Part shown: positions 8,160 to 17,141 of the stretch, piece after piece
Layout: the number at the start of each line of letters is the position of its first letter
Numbering within the stretch: position 1 is the stretch's first letter
Assembly: GCF_016863395.1 (NCBI RefSeq)
Contig: NZ_BOOU01000007.1
Coordinates: 1 to 64,000 of the forward strand
DNA: 64,000 bases
Source: Sphaerisporangium rufum
GTDB lineage: Bacteria; Actinomycetota; Actinomycetes; Streptosporangiales; Streptosporangiaceae
Direction of reading: 5' to 3'
Translations under genes and position numbers: made by a program
The notes under the pieces: generated by a model
Seen by the model: the letters and a program-made list of their open reading frames with translations, nothing else
The model's database searches: none
What the model was told of the DNA's origin: nothing

Positions 8160-9463
8160 GACCACGCCCCCATCGACGGGTTGTAGCCGTGGAAGGCGAG
8201 CTCGTCGATGCAGGAGATGGGCGCGTGCGGCACGGCGTAGCCGTCCGGGCCGGGGGCGAAGACCTCCGAGGAGAGCACCCGGCCGTCGCAGCCCGCCACC
8301 TCGCGGACGCTGGCGACGTACCGGCGCAGCCGGCCGCCGCGGTGGTAGTCGTTGCGCTTCTCGATGAAGACGACGAAGTCGATGGCGCCCGCGATGAGCA
8401 TGTGCGACGCCTCGATCGGCAGCCGCTCCTCGGCCTGCAGGGCGTAGGTCGCGATGCGGTTGAAGACCTCCATCGAGGAGTTGGCGTGGATGGTCGACAG
8501 GGAGCCGTCGTTTCCCTGGGTCATCGCGTTCAGCATCGTGACGATCTCGTCGCCCAGCACCTCACCGACGATCACCCGGCTGGGGTTCATGCGCAGCGAG
8601 CGGCGCACCAGCTCGGCCATGGTGATCTCGCCCTGGCCCTCGGAGTTCGGCAGGCGATGCTCGAACGCCACGACGTTCGGGTGCAGCTCGGGGAACTGGT
8701 CCAGGCCGAGCTCCAGCGCCCGCTCCACGGTGATCAGACGCTCGTGCGTCGGGATCTCGTTGGCGAGGGCGCGCAGCAGCGTGGTCTTGCCCGCGTTCGT
8801 CGACCCGGCGATCATGATGTTCTTGCGGGCGGCCACCGCGGCGGCCAGGAACCGGCCGAGCTCGGAGCTGACCGTGCCGTTGCCCACCAGGTCGCTGAGG
8901 AAGACCTTGCCCAGGCGGGCGCGCCGGATGGACACCGCCGGCCGCACGGTGACGTCCATGACCGCCGAGAGGCGGGAGCCGTCCGGCAGGCGCAGGTCGA
9001 GCTGGGGGTTGGCGGTGTCGAAGGCCCGGCTGGACAGGCCGCTGTAGGCGGCGAGGATCTGGATGAGCTCGATCAGCTCGTCGTCGGACTCGGCGACCGG
9101 GTCGTGCATGACCTCGCGGCCGTCGGCGTAGCCCACGAAGACCCGGTCGCACCCGTTGACGTCGATGTTCTCGACCTCGGGGTCGTCGAGCAGCGGCTGC
9201 AGCCGGCCCACGCCGAACAACGCGGCGTGGATGCCGGCCGCCAGGGCCTCCTCCTCCTCGGCGGTCGGCGGGGTGCGGCCGGAGCCGATCTCGTTGCGGG
9301 CGTGCTCCTCCAGCACCTGGGAGATCAGCGCGCGGGCGAACTGCCGCTCGTCCTCGCCGGACATCGGGGCCAGGCCGCTGGCCTGGTCCAGGCGCCGCTG
9401 GTGGGCCAGCCGGTCACCGACCTCCTGCCGGAACCGCTTCACCAGCGTGTGGTCGATGTTCAT
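8156..9463 (-). CDS. tadA: TadA/CpaF-family pilus assembly ATPase
   Basis: This 435-residue secretion ATPase has an intact Walker A motif (AGSTNAGKTT, near residues 219-228), the ERLITVE strand, GEVLGDEIV (Walker B region) and a STIHANS His-box-like motif. It powers extension, and possibly retraction, of Flp pili through TadB/TadC. ATG at 9463 has GGAG five to six bases upstream, and GTG at 9466 is an alternative. It sits between tadZ1 (82-bp gap) and tadB1 (4-bp overlap). It is the only tadA in the window: the second Tad operon goes straight from tadZ to tadB, so this motor may serve both systems. Confidence 0.95.
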   Translation of the reverse strand: MNIDHTLVKRFRQEVGDRLAHQRRLDQASGLAPMSGEDERQFARALISQVLEEHARNEIGSGRTPPTAEEEEALAAGIHAALFGVGRLQPLLDDPEVENIDVNGCDRVFVGYADGREVMHDPVAESDDELIELIQILAAYSGLSSRAFDTANPQLDLRLPDGSRLSAVMDVTVRPAVSIRRARLGKVFLSDLVGNGTVSSELGRFLAAAVAARKNIMIAGSTNAGKTTLLRALANEIPTHERLITVERALELGLDQFPELHPNVVAFEHRLPNSEGQGEITMAELVRRSLRMNPSRVIVGEVLGDEIVTMLNAMTQGNDGSLSTIHANSSMEVFNRIATYALQAEERLPIEASHMLIAGAIDFVVFIEKRNDYHRGGRLRRYVASVREVAGCDGRVLSSEVFAPGPDGYAVPHAPISCIDELAFHGYNPSMGAWS

Positions 9464-9545
9464 CACGTGCTCCGCTCGGGTGTCTTTCCGTGGTGGGCGC
9501 CGCGCGGGCGCCCGCTTGCCCGCCGGCCGTCCGGCCGGGGCGTGG

Positions 9546-10331
9546 TCATGCCCGCTCCCCGGTGCGGGAGCGGGACGGGGCGGGGTCGCCGGCCCGGCCC
9601 GGGGCGACCCGGGCGGCCAGCCGGGTGGCCAGCTCGCGGGCCGTCCGGATGAGCATCGAGCGGTCGAGCCGGCCGCCCCACTGGCCGCGCAGCAGCTCGG
9701 CGCCCTTGGGGTCGTGGGCGAGCCCGGCCACGAAGGCGACCTCGCGGCCGGTGGCGGTCACGATGCGCCGCACCTCGTCGATGTCGCCGCGGTACGAACG
9801 CGGGTCGGCGATCACCACCACGCCGACCAGGCCCGGGGTGAGGACGAGCCGCTCGCGCAGGTGCGCCACGTGGTCCAGGCTGGGCCGGGTGAACAGCAGG
9901 GTGATCTCGGCCTCGGCGACCAGGTCACCGGTCTGCGGGTAGGTGCCGAGCCGGCCGCAGTCGGCCAGCACGTCGGCGCCGGGCAACGCGGCCAGCGCCC
10001 GGCCGAGCGGGCCCCACAGCCAGGTGAGCCCGGCCGCCTGCTCGCCGTTGGTGAGCCCGGCCAGCACGTCCAGGCCGCCGACCAGCTTCTGGGTGTGCTC
10101 GTGGATCTGGTCGGGACGCAGGCCGCGCCGGGCGGTCGCGCCCAGGCTGAGCAGCCCGCGCGCCGGGTTGAGCACGTGGCCGCCCATGCCCGGCAGCCGG
10201 TACACCAGGTCACCGCCCGCCGGGTCGCACTCGGCGAGCAGCACCGGCCGCGGCCAGACGGCGCCGAGCGCGGTCGCGGCGGTGGTCACGCCGGGCGCGC
10301 CCTTGTCGGCGGCGAGCGCGATGAGCGCCAC
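9546..10331 (-). CDS. tadZ: TadZ/CpaE-like atypical MinD-ParA ATPase 1
   Basis: This 261-residue protein starts with a MinD/ParA-like strand and loop (MALIALAADKGAPGVTTAAT). The first lysine of the deviant Walker A is kept but the P-loop lysine position (GKTT) is Val (GVTT). LLAECDPAGGD is the switch I-like segment. TadZ/CpaE proteins place the pilus machine at the pole or focus, and many members of the family are poor ATPases. GTG start 10331 lies one base after the cpaB stop. It is paralogous to 25286-26122, which has the same Lys-to-Val change. Confidence 0.85.
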   Translation of the reverse strand: MALIALAADKGAPGVTTAATALGAVWPRPVLLAECDPAGGDLVYRLPGMGGHVLNPARGLLSLGATARRGLRPDQIHEHTQKLVGGLDVLAGLTNGEQAAGLTWLWGPLGRALAALPGADVLADCGRLGTYPQTGDLVAEAEITLLFTRPSLDHVAHLRERLVLTPGLVGVVVIADPRSYRGDIDEVRRIVTATGREVAFVAGLAHDPKGAELLRGQWGGRLDRSMLIRTARELATRLAARVAPGRAGDPAPSRSRTGERA

Positions 10332-10332
10332 G

Positions 10333-11040
10333 TCAGTCGACCCCGGACAGCTTGCCGAGCGCGAGCTCGCCGCTGGACGCGTACAGCGCGATCGTCGGCG
10401 AGACGGTGGAGTCGACGATGATCGACACCAGGCCGGCGTCGCCGCCGCCCTCCTCGCCGCCGCCGACGCTCTCGACCAGCGCGCTCGGCGCGAGCACCTT
10501 GCCCTCGGCGCCGGCCCGGTCGCCGGACGGCACGTGCAGCACCTGGACGCGGTCGCCGCGCTTGAGGCCGAGCGGCATCTGGCCGGCCTTCAGCGCCAGG
10601 CCTAAGGTGATCTTGCCGGGGCCGAGCTGCTCGCTGGCCCGGCTCACCATCTGCTCGGTGAGCAGGGTGCCGGGCAGCAGGGTGACCCGGGCGAAGGTGG
10701 CGGCGACCTCCTGGCGGTGCGCCCAGGAGACGTACCCGACACCGGTGTCGGCGATCTGCACCTCCTCCATCGCCTCGGGGAGGATGGGCTGGCCGGCACC
10801 GATCTGCTGGGTGATCTGGATGGCGGAGACCCGGTCGCCGCTGCGCATGACCAGCAGCGTGGTGGCGAGGGCTCCGCCGAGGACCAGCAGCAGTGCCAGC
10901 GCGGCGAGCGCGGGCTTGCGCTCGCGGGGCGGCACGGGCAGCTTGCGCGAGGCCGGGCCGGACAGCGCGCCGGGCGCCGCGCCGCGCTCGGCGGTCGCCG
11001 GCGTCCGGGTGTCGCGGTCGCTCTTCTCGCTGATCCTCAT
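10333..11040 (-). CDS. cpaB: CpaB/RcpC-like SAF-domain protein 1
   Basis: This 235-residue protein has a basic Pro-rich cytoplasmic N-terminus, one transmembrane helix (about 55-75, ALAALALLLVLGGALATTLL) and a SAF domain (about 85-150) followed by the RcpC/CpaB extension with GDRVQVLHV. CpaB/RcpC proteins are Flp pilus accessory proteins. Start 11040 is supported by GGGAG eight bases upstream. The leader plus start context is strikingly like that of cpaB2 (27033). It is the first gene of the leftward Tad operon 1. Confidence 0.87.
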   Translation of the reverse strand: MRISEKSDRDTRTPATAERGAAPGALSGPASRKLPVPPRERKPALAALALLLVLGGALATTLLVMRSGDRVSAIQITQQIGAGQPILPEAMEEVQIADTGVGYVSWAHRQEVAATFARVTLLPGTLLTEQMVSRASEQLGPGKITLGLALKAGQMPLGLKRGDRVQVLHVPSGDRAGAEGKVLAPSALVESVGGGEEGGGDAGLVSIIVDSTVSPTIALYASSGELALGKLSGVD

Positions 11041-11271
11041 GGGTGGGGGCTCCCGAATCAGGGACGATGCCGACGCCCTCACCATGCGCCGATGTCGATC
11101 GGCTCGGGGACCGCCGATCGAGACGAACCGCATGACCACGGTGCGGGACGGCATGGTCACGGATATGTAGGACGGGGATCGCAGGGGGTGTCTTCCGGAA
11201 TTGTCATGCTATTGCGTGTGGCCTGCGCCGCGTGCCCGGAGAGAAACCGGACCCATGCTCATCCACTATGG

Positions 11272-11296
11272 ATTGACTGTCAATGGGAATGTCAAT
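11272..11296 (-). promoter_or_regulatory. ATTGAC repeat cluster / candidate promoter for Tad operon 1
   Basis: The top strand reads ATTGACTGTCAAT (a 6-bp palindrome about one base) followed by GGGAAT and another GTCAAT. On the bottom strand this gives two TTGACA hexamers 12 bp apart, each able to serve as a -35 box. Weak -10 candidates follow: GAGCAT at 17 bp from the second, CATAGT at 19 bp from the first. It may be a promoter with an overlapping operator. The distance to cpaB1 (about 230 bp) would make a long leader. Confidence 0.4.
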
Positions 11297-11708
11297 AACT
11301 CCGGCGGCCCCATGAGCCACTTGCCATGATTTTCGAGCTGATATTCCTTTTGCAGCGACCGTATCGCGGGCCACGGCCATCACTCCCGCCTCTACGTTTT
11401 CCCTCCCGTCCCGCATCTTAACCGCCGGACACCGGAACCTGTCCGCAGGGTTCGGGCCGCCCCCGACCGGCGCGCGCCTCCCGCACCGGGGCGACCACGA
11501 CCACCGGGCCCCGGAGGCCGCCCGCCTTGGCCGCCCGTGACCGCCCGCCGGCCCGCCCGCGAGCGGCGATCAAGGCGACGGCGTCCCAAGGGATCCGGTG
11601 GCCGGGCCGCCGCCGAAGCGCCGGGGGCACCGGGCTGCACGCCAGGCGCCCGGAGCCGGCACCCACGCCCACCGGACGGGAGACCCGCCCGCCCCGGCGA
11701 CCGGCGGC

Positions 11709-11836
11709 TTTTCCACAGCGTCGTCGACCGGTCATCCTACGAAGTTCTGCCCGTTTTGTAGTGATTCATCCAGATTTAAGAGAAAGAGGGCGCCGGTAAG
11801 CCCGGGAGTTATCCACAGGAGGGCCGGTTATCCACA
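11709..11836. promoter_or_regulatory. Cluster of DnaA-box-like 9-mers
   Basis: TTATCCACA occurs at 11809-11817 and 11828-11836, 19 bp apart and in the same orientation. TTTTCCACA is at 11709-11717. The first two match the classical DnaA box exactly. A T/A-richer stretch (11745-11790) lies between. No dnaA, dnaN or other origin gene is nearby, so this is not called an origin. Confidence 0.4.
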
Positions 11837-12151
11837 ATGCCGGTCGCCGCGTCCCAGCATCGTGGCACGCACGGCGAGAAGCGTATCCATACCCCGGGGC
11901 GCCCGCCGGGGCCGGCCTACCGGCCTTTTCGGTATGCGGCATTTCCCGGTGCCCGCCGCGCACCGCCGCCCATCTCCTGGTGAACCGCGGAAAAGCGGCG
12001 GCCGGCGCCGCGTGCCGGTGCCGGGGAACACCGGCGGGATATCCGGTCCGCCACCGGTCCGGGCACAATACGAGTCCGGCGGCGCGCGCCGCCGGGGCCC
12101 GGTGGCGCGGCCGGGCACGGCACGGGCCGCACCCCGGCCGGCCCGGAACGC

Positions 12152-12180
12152 CGGACGGGCGGGCGCCGCCCCGCTACGTT
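12152..12180 (+). promoter_or_regulatory. Candidate promoter of eccC1
   Basis: CGGACG (12152-12157) and TACGTT (12175-12180) are spaced by 17 bp. The latter is a fair actinobacterial -10. Transcription would begin about 25 bp before the start codon, leaving room for the GGAGGAG site. The -35 match is weak. Confidence 0.3.
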
Positions 12181-12212
12181 GGCGCGCGGAGCCGGACCCG
12201 GAGGAGACGCCG

Positions 12213-15200
12213 ATGCGGATCATGCTGACCGTGGTCGCCGAGCGCGGGCACCGCGACATCGTCGTCGACGGCGACGAGGAGACCACCGTCGCCGAGCTCG
12301 CCACCGCGCTGGGCGCCCCGCCGGAGGGGCCGGGCGAGGACGGCCGGGGCGGCGAGGGGAACGTCGTGCGGCTGACCCGCGCCCGCGCCCCGTACGGCAT
12401 GGCGGGGCGGGCCCGGGCGCCCCGCGGCCCGGCGCCGTCGCTGTGGGTGGAGGGCCGCCGGCTGGATCCCGGCGCCTCGATCGCGGCGGCGCTGCGCGAC
12501 GGCGACCTGGTCGCGCTCGACCGGCGGTCGGCCGGCTCGACGGTGCTGGCCGAACCGGGCGGGGTGTCGGAGGTGCGGGTGACCGGCGGGCCCGCGGCCG
12601 GCACCGTGCACCGGCTCGGCCTCGGCGTGCACGTCATCGGCTCCGGCCCGGCCTGCGCGATCCGCCTGGCCGACCCGGGGCTGCCGGCCGAGGCGGCCGA
12701 GATGCGCGTCACCCCGGACGGCGTCCTGGTGCGCCCGATGGCGCCCGCGGCTCCGGCGCGCGCCCGGCGGCGCCGCCCGCTGCTGCTGCGGCGCCGGCGC
12801 GGCCCGGCCGGCCAAGGAACGCCGGACGGTGCGCCGGCCGGCGTCGTGGCGGTCCTGGCGCGCGGCGCGGCCCGCACGGTGCCGCACCTGGCCGGCGAGC
12901 CGCTGGCCGGGCCGCGGGCCTGGCGGGAGGGCGTCCCGCTCGCCTGCGGCGATTCGATCCTGGTGCTGCGGCCCACCGAGCCGCCGGACGCGCACGTGGA
13001 CGTGCTGCCCGAGGGCGGGCTCGCCTACAACCGGCCGCCCCGGTTGCGCCCGGCCGATCGCATCCGCCGCTTCGAGGTGCCCGCCGAGCCGTCCCGCGGC
13101 GAGGGGGTGCGCCTGCAACTGCTCGCCGCCTGCCTGCCCGCGGTGCTCGGCATCACCATGGCGCTGGTGCTCGACGCCTGGTACTACCTGCTCATCGCCC
13201 TGATGACCCCGATGATCATGATCGGGCAGTGGATCAGCGACCGGCGGCACGGCCGCAAGAAACACCGGCAGGCGATGAAGGCCTACCGGGAGCGGCTGGC
13301 CGCCTTCGAGGCGGCGGTCGAGAACGCGCGCGCGGTCAACGAGGTGGAGCGCCGGGCCGCCGCGCCCGACCCGGCCGAGGTGCTGCTGACCGCGTCCGGG
13401 CCGCGGCGGCGGCTGTGGGAGCGCCGCGGCCACGATCCGGACGCGCTGCGGCTGCGCCTTGGGGTGGCCGACCTGCCGGCCGAGATCGAGTTCGCGCCCG
13501 AGCGCGGCGCCGGCCCCGACCTGGCGCTGCCGGACGTGCCGCTGTGCGGCGCGGTGCCGGTCGCGCTGGCGATGCGGCGGCTCGGCGTGGCGGGCGTCAC
13601 CGGGCCGCGCGAGGTGGCGCTCGGCGTCGTCCGGTCGCTGGTGGGCGGGGCGGCCGCGCTGCACAGCCCGCGCGACCTGGCCGTGGTCGTGCTGTCGGCC
13701 GGCGCCGACGGGGCCGCCCAGTGGAACTGGGCGCGCTGGCTGCCGCACTGCGCCCCGCGGGAGGCCGACTGTGTCGCGCTGGTCGGCGCGGACCCGGAGG
13801 CCGCGGCGCAGCGGGTGTCGGAACTGGCCGCGCTGATCACCGAGCGGCTCGGCGAGGAGGAGGCGGGCGGGCTCGGGTCCCTGGCCTCCGCCAAGGGCTG
13901 GGGCCGGTCGTTCCGGCCGGGCGAGGAGCCGCTGTACGCCTCCTACGACGAGCGGCCGCACGACGTGCTGGTGATCCTGGACGGCGCCCAGGTGCTGCGC
14001 GGCCTGCCGGGGATGCCGCAGGTGCTCCGCCAGGGTCCGCGCGCCGGCGTCTACACCATCGCGGTGGACGAGGACGAGCGGCTGCTCCCCGAGGAGTGCG
14101 CCACCGTGGTGGCGTGCGGGCCCGAGGCGTACGTCCGCTTACGCGGCGGCGGTCTGGACGCGATCGGCGAGATCCTGGCCGACCAGGTGTCCCCGGACTG
14201 GTGCGACCGGCTGGCCCGCTCGCTGGCGCCACTGCGAGACGCGAGCGGCGACGAGCGGGGCGCGGCGCTGCCCGGCTCGGTCCGGCTGCTGGACCTGCTC
14301 GGCCTGACGCCGTCCGGCCGGGCGGTGGCCGCCCGCTGGCGGGACGGCGGGCGGACGACCGCGGTGCCCATCGGGGTGGGCCCGGAGGGCCCGTTCGAGG
14401 TGGACCTGAGCCTGGACGGCCCGCACGCGCTGGTGGCGGGCACCACCGGCGCCGGCAAGTCCGAGCTGCTGCAGACGCTCATCTGCTCGCTGGCGGTGGC
14501 GAACCGGCCGGACGAGATGACGTTCGTGCTGATCGACTACAAGGGCGGCGCCGCGTTCAAGGAGTGCGTGCGGCTGCCGCACACGGTGGGCATGGTCACC
14601 GACCTGGACGAGCACCTCACCCAGCGCGCCCTGTCCTCGCTGGCCGCCGAGATCCGCCGCCGGGAGCGGCTGCTGCTGGCGGCCGGCGCCAAGGACATCG
14701 ACGACTACCAGGAGCTGCGGGCCGGCCCGGCGCCGGCCGCGGCGCCGGCAGGCGCCGGCGGGCGCGGCCCCGGGCCCCGCCCGCTGCGCGCCGTGCCCGC
14801 CGCCGTGCCCGCCGCCGTGCCCGCCGCCGCGCCGGCCGCGCCGCTGCCCCGGCTGGTGCTGATCATCGACGAGTTCGCCGCCATGGTGGCCGAGCTGCCG
14901 GACTTCGTGGAGGGCCTGGTCGACATCGCCAGGCGCGGCCGCTCGCTCGGCATCCACCTGGTGCTGGCCACCCAGCGCCCGGCCGGCGTGGTCACCGCCG
15001 ACATCCAGGCCAACACCTCGCTGCGCATCGCGTTGCGCGTCACCGAGCCCGCCGAGTCGCACGACGTCATCGCCGGGCCGGAGGCGGCGCACATCTCCAA
15101 GTCCACCCCCGGGCGGTGCTACGTCCGCTCGGGGGTGGCCGCGGCGCAGGCCGTGCAGACCGCGCGCATCGGCGGCCGGGCGCCGCGGGCCGGGCGGCGC

Positions 15201-17027
15201 GGCGGCGGGCCCTCGGTGGTCGAGGTGGGCTGGCGGGAGCTCGGCCACCCGCTGCGCGCCCCGGCGGCGACCCCGGAACGTCCGGCCGCGGTCCCCGGGC
15301 ATGCGGGGATCACCTCCGGGACGCCGGCGGCCGGCGGCCCGGACAGCGACCTGGCCGCGCTGGTGGACGCGGTGGTCGAGGCGGCCCGGCTGGCCGGCGT
15401 CCCGGAGCAGCCGAGCCCGTGGCTGCCCCCGCTGCCGGACCGGATGGTGCTCCCGGCGGGTGGAGAGACCGGGGACGCCGGGCACTTGGGGGACGCCGGG
15501 CACTTGGGGGACGAGGTCCCGCCGTTGCGGTTCGGCGTCACCGACCTGCCCTGGGCGCAGGACCGCCGGCCGCTCGCGCTCGATCCGGTGCGCGGCGGGC
15601 ACCTGCTGATCGCCGGGACGGCCCGGACCGGGCGGACCACCGCGCTGCGCACCCTGGCCGGCGCCATCGCGACGGCCGCCTCGCCGCGGGACGTCCACCT
15701 GCACGCGATCGACTGCGGCTCGGGATCGCTCATGCCGCTGGTCGCCCTGCCGCACTGCGGCGCGGTGGTGACCCGCGACCAGCTGGACCGGGTGGAGCGC
15801 CTGCTCGTCCGGCTGCGTGCCGAGATCGGGCGCCGGCAGCAACTGCTCGCCGAGGCGGGGTACGCCTCGCTGGCCGAGGCGCGGGCCGGCCGCGGCGGCG
15901 ACGCGTCACTGCGGATGCCGTGGCTGGTGCTGATGCTGGACCGCTGGGAGGGCTTCGCCGCCGCCTTCGAGGGCTACGACTACGGCCGGCTGCTGGAGGC
16001 GTTCATGCAGCTGCTGCGCGAAGGGCCCGCGGTCGGGCTGCGCGCGGTGGTGACGGCCGACCGCTCCGGGCTGCTCGGCCAGATCTCCACCCTGTTCGAC
16101 GACCGGCTCATCATGCGGCTGGCCGACCCGGCGGACTACGGGCTGGCCGGGCTGCCGCCGCGCGGCCTGCCCGCCGCGATGCCGCCGGGCCGGGCGCTGT
16201 CGATCGGCGAGCAGGGGGTGGTGGAGAGCCAGATCGCGCTGCTCTGCGACGACCCGGCCGGCCCGGCGCAGGTGGCGGTGCTGCAGTCGCTCGCCCGCGA
16301 GTCCGCCGCCCGGCATCCGGCCGACCCCGCGCTGCTTCGGGTGGACGCGCTGCCGATGCGGGTGACGGCCGAGCAGGCCCTGGCCCTGGATCCCGGATTC
16401 CGGCCGCCCTCGCCGCTGTGGGCGCTGCTCGGCGCGGGCGGCGACGCGCTGGCGCCGGTGGGCCTGGACCTGCTGGCCCAGGGGCCGGCCGCGGTGATCG
16501 CCGGGCCGCCGCGCTCCGGCCGGTCCTCGGCGCTGCTGACCGCCGCCCGTTCACTGCTCGGCCGGGACACCCCGGTCGTCGTGGTGACCCCCCGGCGCAG
16601 CCCGCTGCGCGAGCTGGCCGGCGAACGCGGCGTGCTGGCCGTGCTCGGCGCGGCGGCGGACGCCGCCGAGCTGCCCGCCGCGGTGGCCGGGCGCGAGCGG
16701 TACGCCGTCCTGGTGGACGACGCCGAGCTGGTGTCCCCGGACTCGCCGCTCGGCATGGCGCTGGAGGAGTCGCTGCGCACCGCGCGCGACGGGGAGCACG
16801 GGCTGCTGGTCGCCGGCAGCACCGGCGATCTGACCACCGCCTACCGGGGGTTCACCGCCGAGGCCCGTAAGTCGCGGACCGGGCTGCTGCTGTCGGTGCA
16901 GAGCCCGGCCGACGGCGACCTGTTCAACGTGCGGCTGCCCCGCGGCGCGGTCGGCGGCCCGCCCGGGCGCGGCCTGCTGGTGGTCTCCGGCACCGCCACC
17001 CCGGTCCAGGCGGCCATCAGTCAATGA
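12213..17027 (+). CDS. eccC: EccC/EssC-type FtsK-SpoIIIE ATPase 1 (T7SS)
   Basis: This 1604-residue protein has a short ubiquitin-like N-terminus, an FHA-like domain (about 115-290), two transmembrane helices (about 300-340) and three FtsK/SpoIIIE ATPase modules. Module 1 is intact: GTTGAGKS at 743-750 and IIDEF with D886/E887. Module 2 has GTARTGRTT (1135-1143, Arg for Lys) and D1243 followed by Arg instead of Glu. Module 3 has GPPRSGRS (1431-1438, Arg for Lys). An Ala/Pro-rich insert of about 40 residues sits inside module 1, and a GDAGHL repeat lies near 1088. The layout matches Firmicute EssC (FHA plus EccC). EccC proteins recognise Esx substrates and drive T7SS export. Start 12213 follows GGAGGAG. 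No esx gene is adjacent to this copy. Confidence 0.9.
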   Translation: MRIMLTVVAERGHRDIVVDGDEETTVAELATALGAPPEGPGEDGRGGEGNVVRLTRARAPYGMAGRARAPRGPAPSLWVEGRRLDPGASIAAALRDGDLVALDRRSAGSTVLAEPGGVSEVRVTGGPAAGTVHRLGLGVHVIGSGPACAIRLADPGLPAEAAEMRVTPDGVLVRPMAPAAPARARRRRPLLLRRRRGPAGQGTPDGAPAGVVAVLARGAARTVPHLAGEPLAGPRAWREGVPLACGDSILVLRPTEPPDAHVDVLPEGGLAYNRPPRLRPADRIRRFEVPAEPSRGEGVRLQLLAACLPAVLGITMALVLDAWYYLLIALMTPMIMIGQWISDRRHGRKKHRQAMKAYRERLAAFEAAVENARAVNEVERRAAAPDPAEVLLTASGPRRRLWERRGHDPDALRLRLGVADLPAEIEFAPERGAGPDLALPDVPLCGAVPVALAMRRLGVAGVTGPREVALGVVRSLVGGAAALHSPRDLAVVVLSAGADGAAQWNWARWLPHCAPREADCVALVGADPEAAAQRVSELAALITERLGEEEAGGLGSLASAKGWGRSFRPGEEPLYASYDERPHDVLVILDGAQVLRGLPGMPQVLRQGPRAGVYTIAVDEDERLLPEECATVVACGPEAYVRLRGGGLDAIGEILADQVSPDWCDRLARSLAPLRDASGDERGAALPGSVRLLDLLGLTPSGRAVAARWRDGGRTTAVPIGVGPEGPFEVDLSLDGPHALVAGTTGAGKSELLQTLICSLAVANRPDEMTFVLIDYKGGAAFKECVRLPHTVGMVTDLDEHLTQRALSSLAAEIRRRERLLLAAGAKDIDDYQELRAGPAPAAAPAGAGGRGPGPRPLRAVPAAVPAAVPAAAPAAPLPRLVLIIDEFAAMVAELPDFVEGLVDIARRGRSLGIHLVLATQRPAGVVTADIQANTSLRIALRVTEPAESHDVIAGPEAAHISKSTPGRCYVRSGVAAAQAVQTARIGGRAPRAGRRGGGPSVVEVGWRELGHPLRAPAATPERPAAVPGHAGITSGTPAAGGPDSDLAALVDAVVEAARLAGVPEQPSPWLPPLPDRMVLPAGGETGDAGHLGDAGHLGDEVPPLRFGVTDLPWAQDRRPLALDPVRGGHLLIAGTARTGRTTALRTLAGAIATAASPRDVHLHAIDCGSGSLMPLVALPHCGAVVTRDQLDRVERLLVRLRAEIGRRQQLLAEAGYASLAEARAGRGGDASLRMPWLVLMLDRWEGFAAAFEGYDYGRLLEAFMQLLREGPAVGLRAVVTADRSGLLGQISTLFDDRLIMRLADPADYGLAGLPPRGLPAAMPPGRALSIGEQGVVESQIALLCDDPAGPAQVAVLQSLARESAARHPADPALLRVDALPMRVTAEQALALDPGFRPPSPLWALLGAGGDALAPVGLDLLAQGPAAVIAGPPRSGRSSALLTAARSLLGRDTPVVVVTPRRSPLRELAGERGVLAVLGAAADAAELPAAVAGRERYAVLVDDAELVSPDSPLGMALEESLRTARDGEHGLLVAGSTGDLTTAYRGFTAEARKSRTGLLLSVQSPADGDLFNVRLPRGAVGGPPGRGLLVVSGTATPVQAAISQ

Positions 17028-17141
17028 TCGGGGTGCGCCGGCACCGGGCCCCGTGCTCCCCGGGGGCCGGCCGGAGGTGCCGCCGGCCTCGCCCGGGGCC
17101 GCCGCGAGCGGAGCGCGCGACCGGCGGGCGGCGGGCCGGGC

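Larger units (their letters stand above)
11041..12212. other. 1.17-kb divergent intergenic region between Tad operon 1 and eccC1
   Basis: I see no convincing gene here. A 70-codon leftward frame at 11204-11416 has no start signal or family resemblance. The region is poorer in G+C than its neighbours between about 11200 and 11420 and between 11740 and 11840. It holds the ATTGAC repeat cluster, three DnaA-box-like 9-mers and a candidate eccC1 promoter, listed separately. Confidence 0.7.

Noticed and set aside
11204-11416. 70-codon leftward frame in the Tad1/eccC1 intergenic region
   Set aside because: There is no ribosome-binding site, family resemblance or coding bias. It overlaps the repeat cluster, so it is treated as non-coding.
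11709-11836. Chromosomal or plasmid replication origin
   Set aside because: Only two exact DnaA boxes are present, without dnaA, dnaN, a replication initiator or a longer box array, so only a regulatory-site note is kept.
12179-16870. Open frame of 1563 codons overlapping eccC1 in another frame on the same strand
   Set aside because: The translation is Arg/Ala/Gly-rich noise, and eccC1 motifs lie in the other frame.
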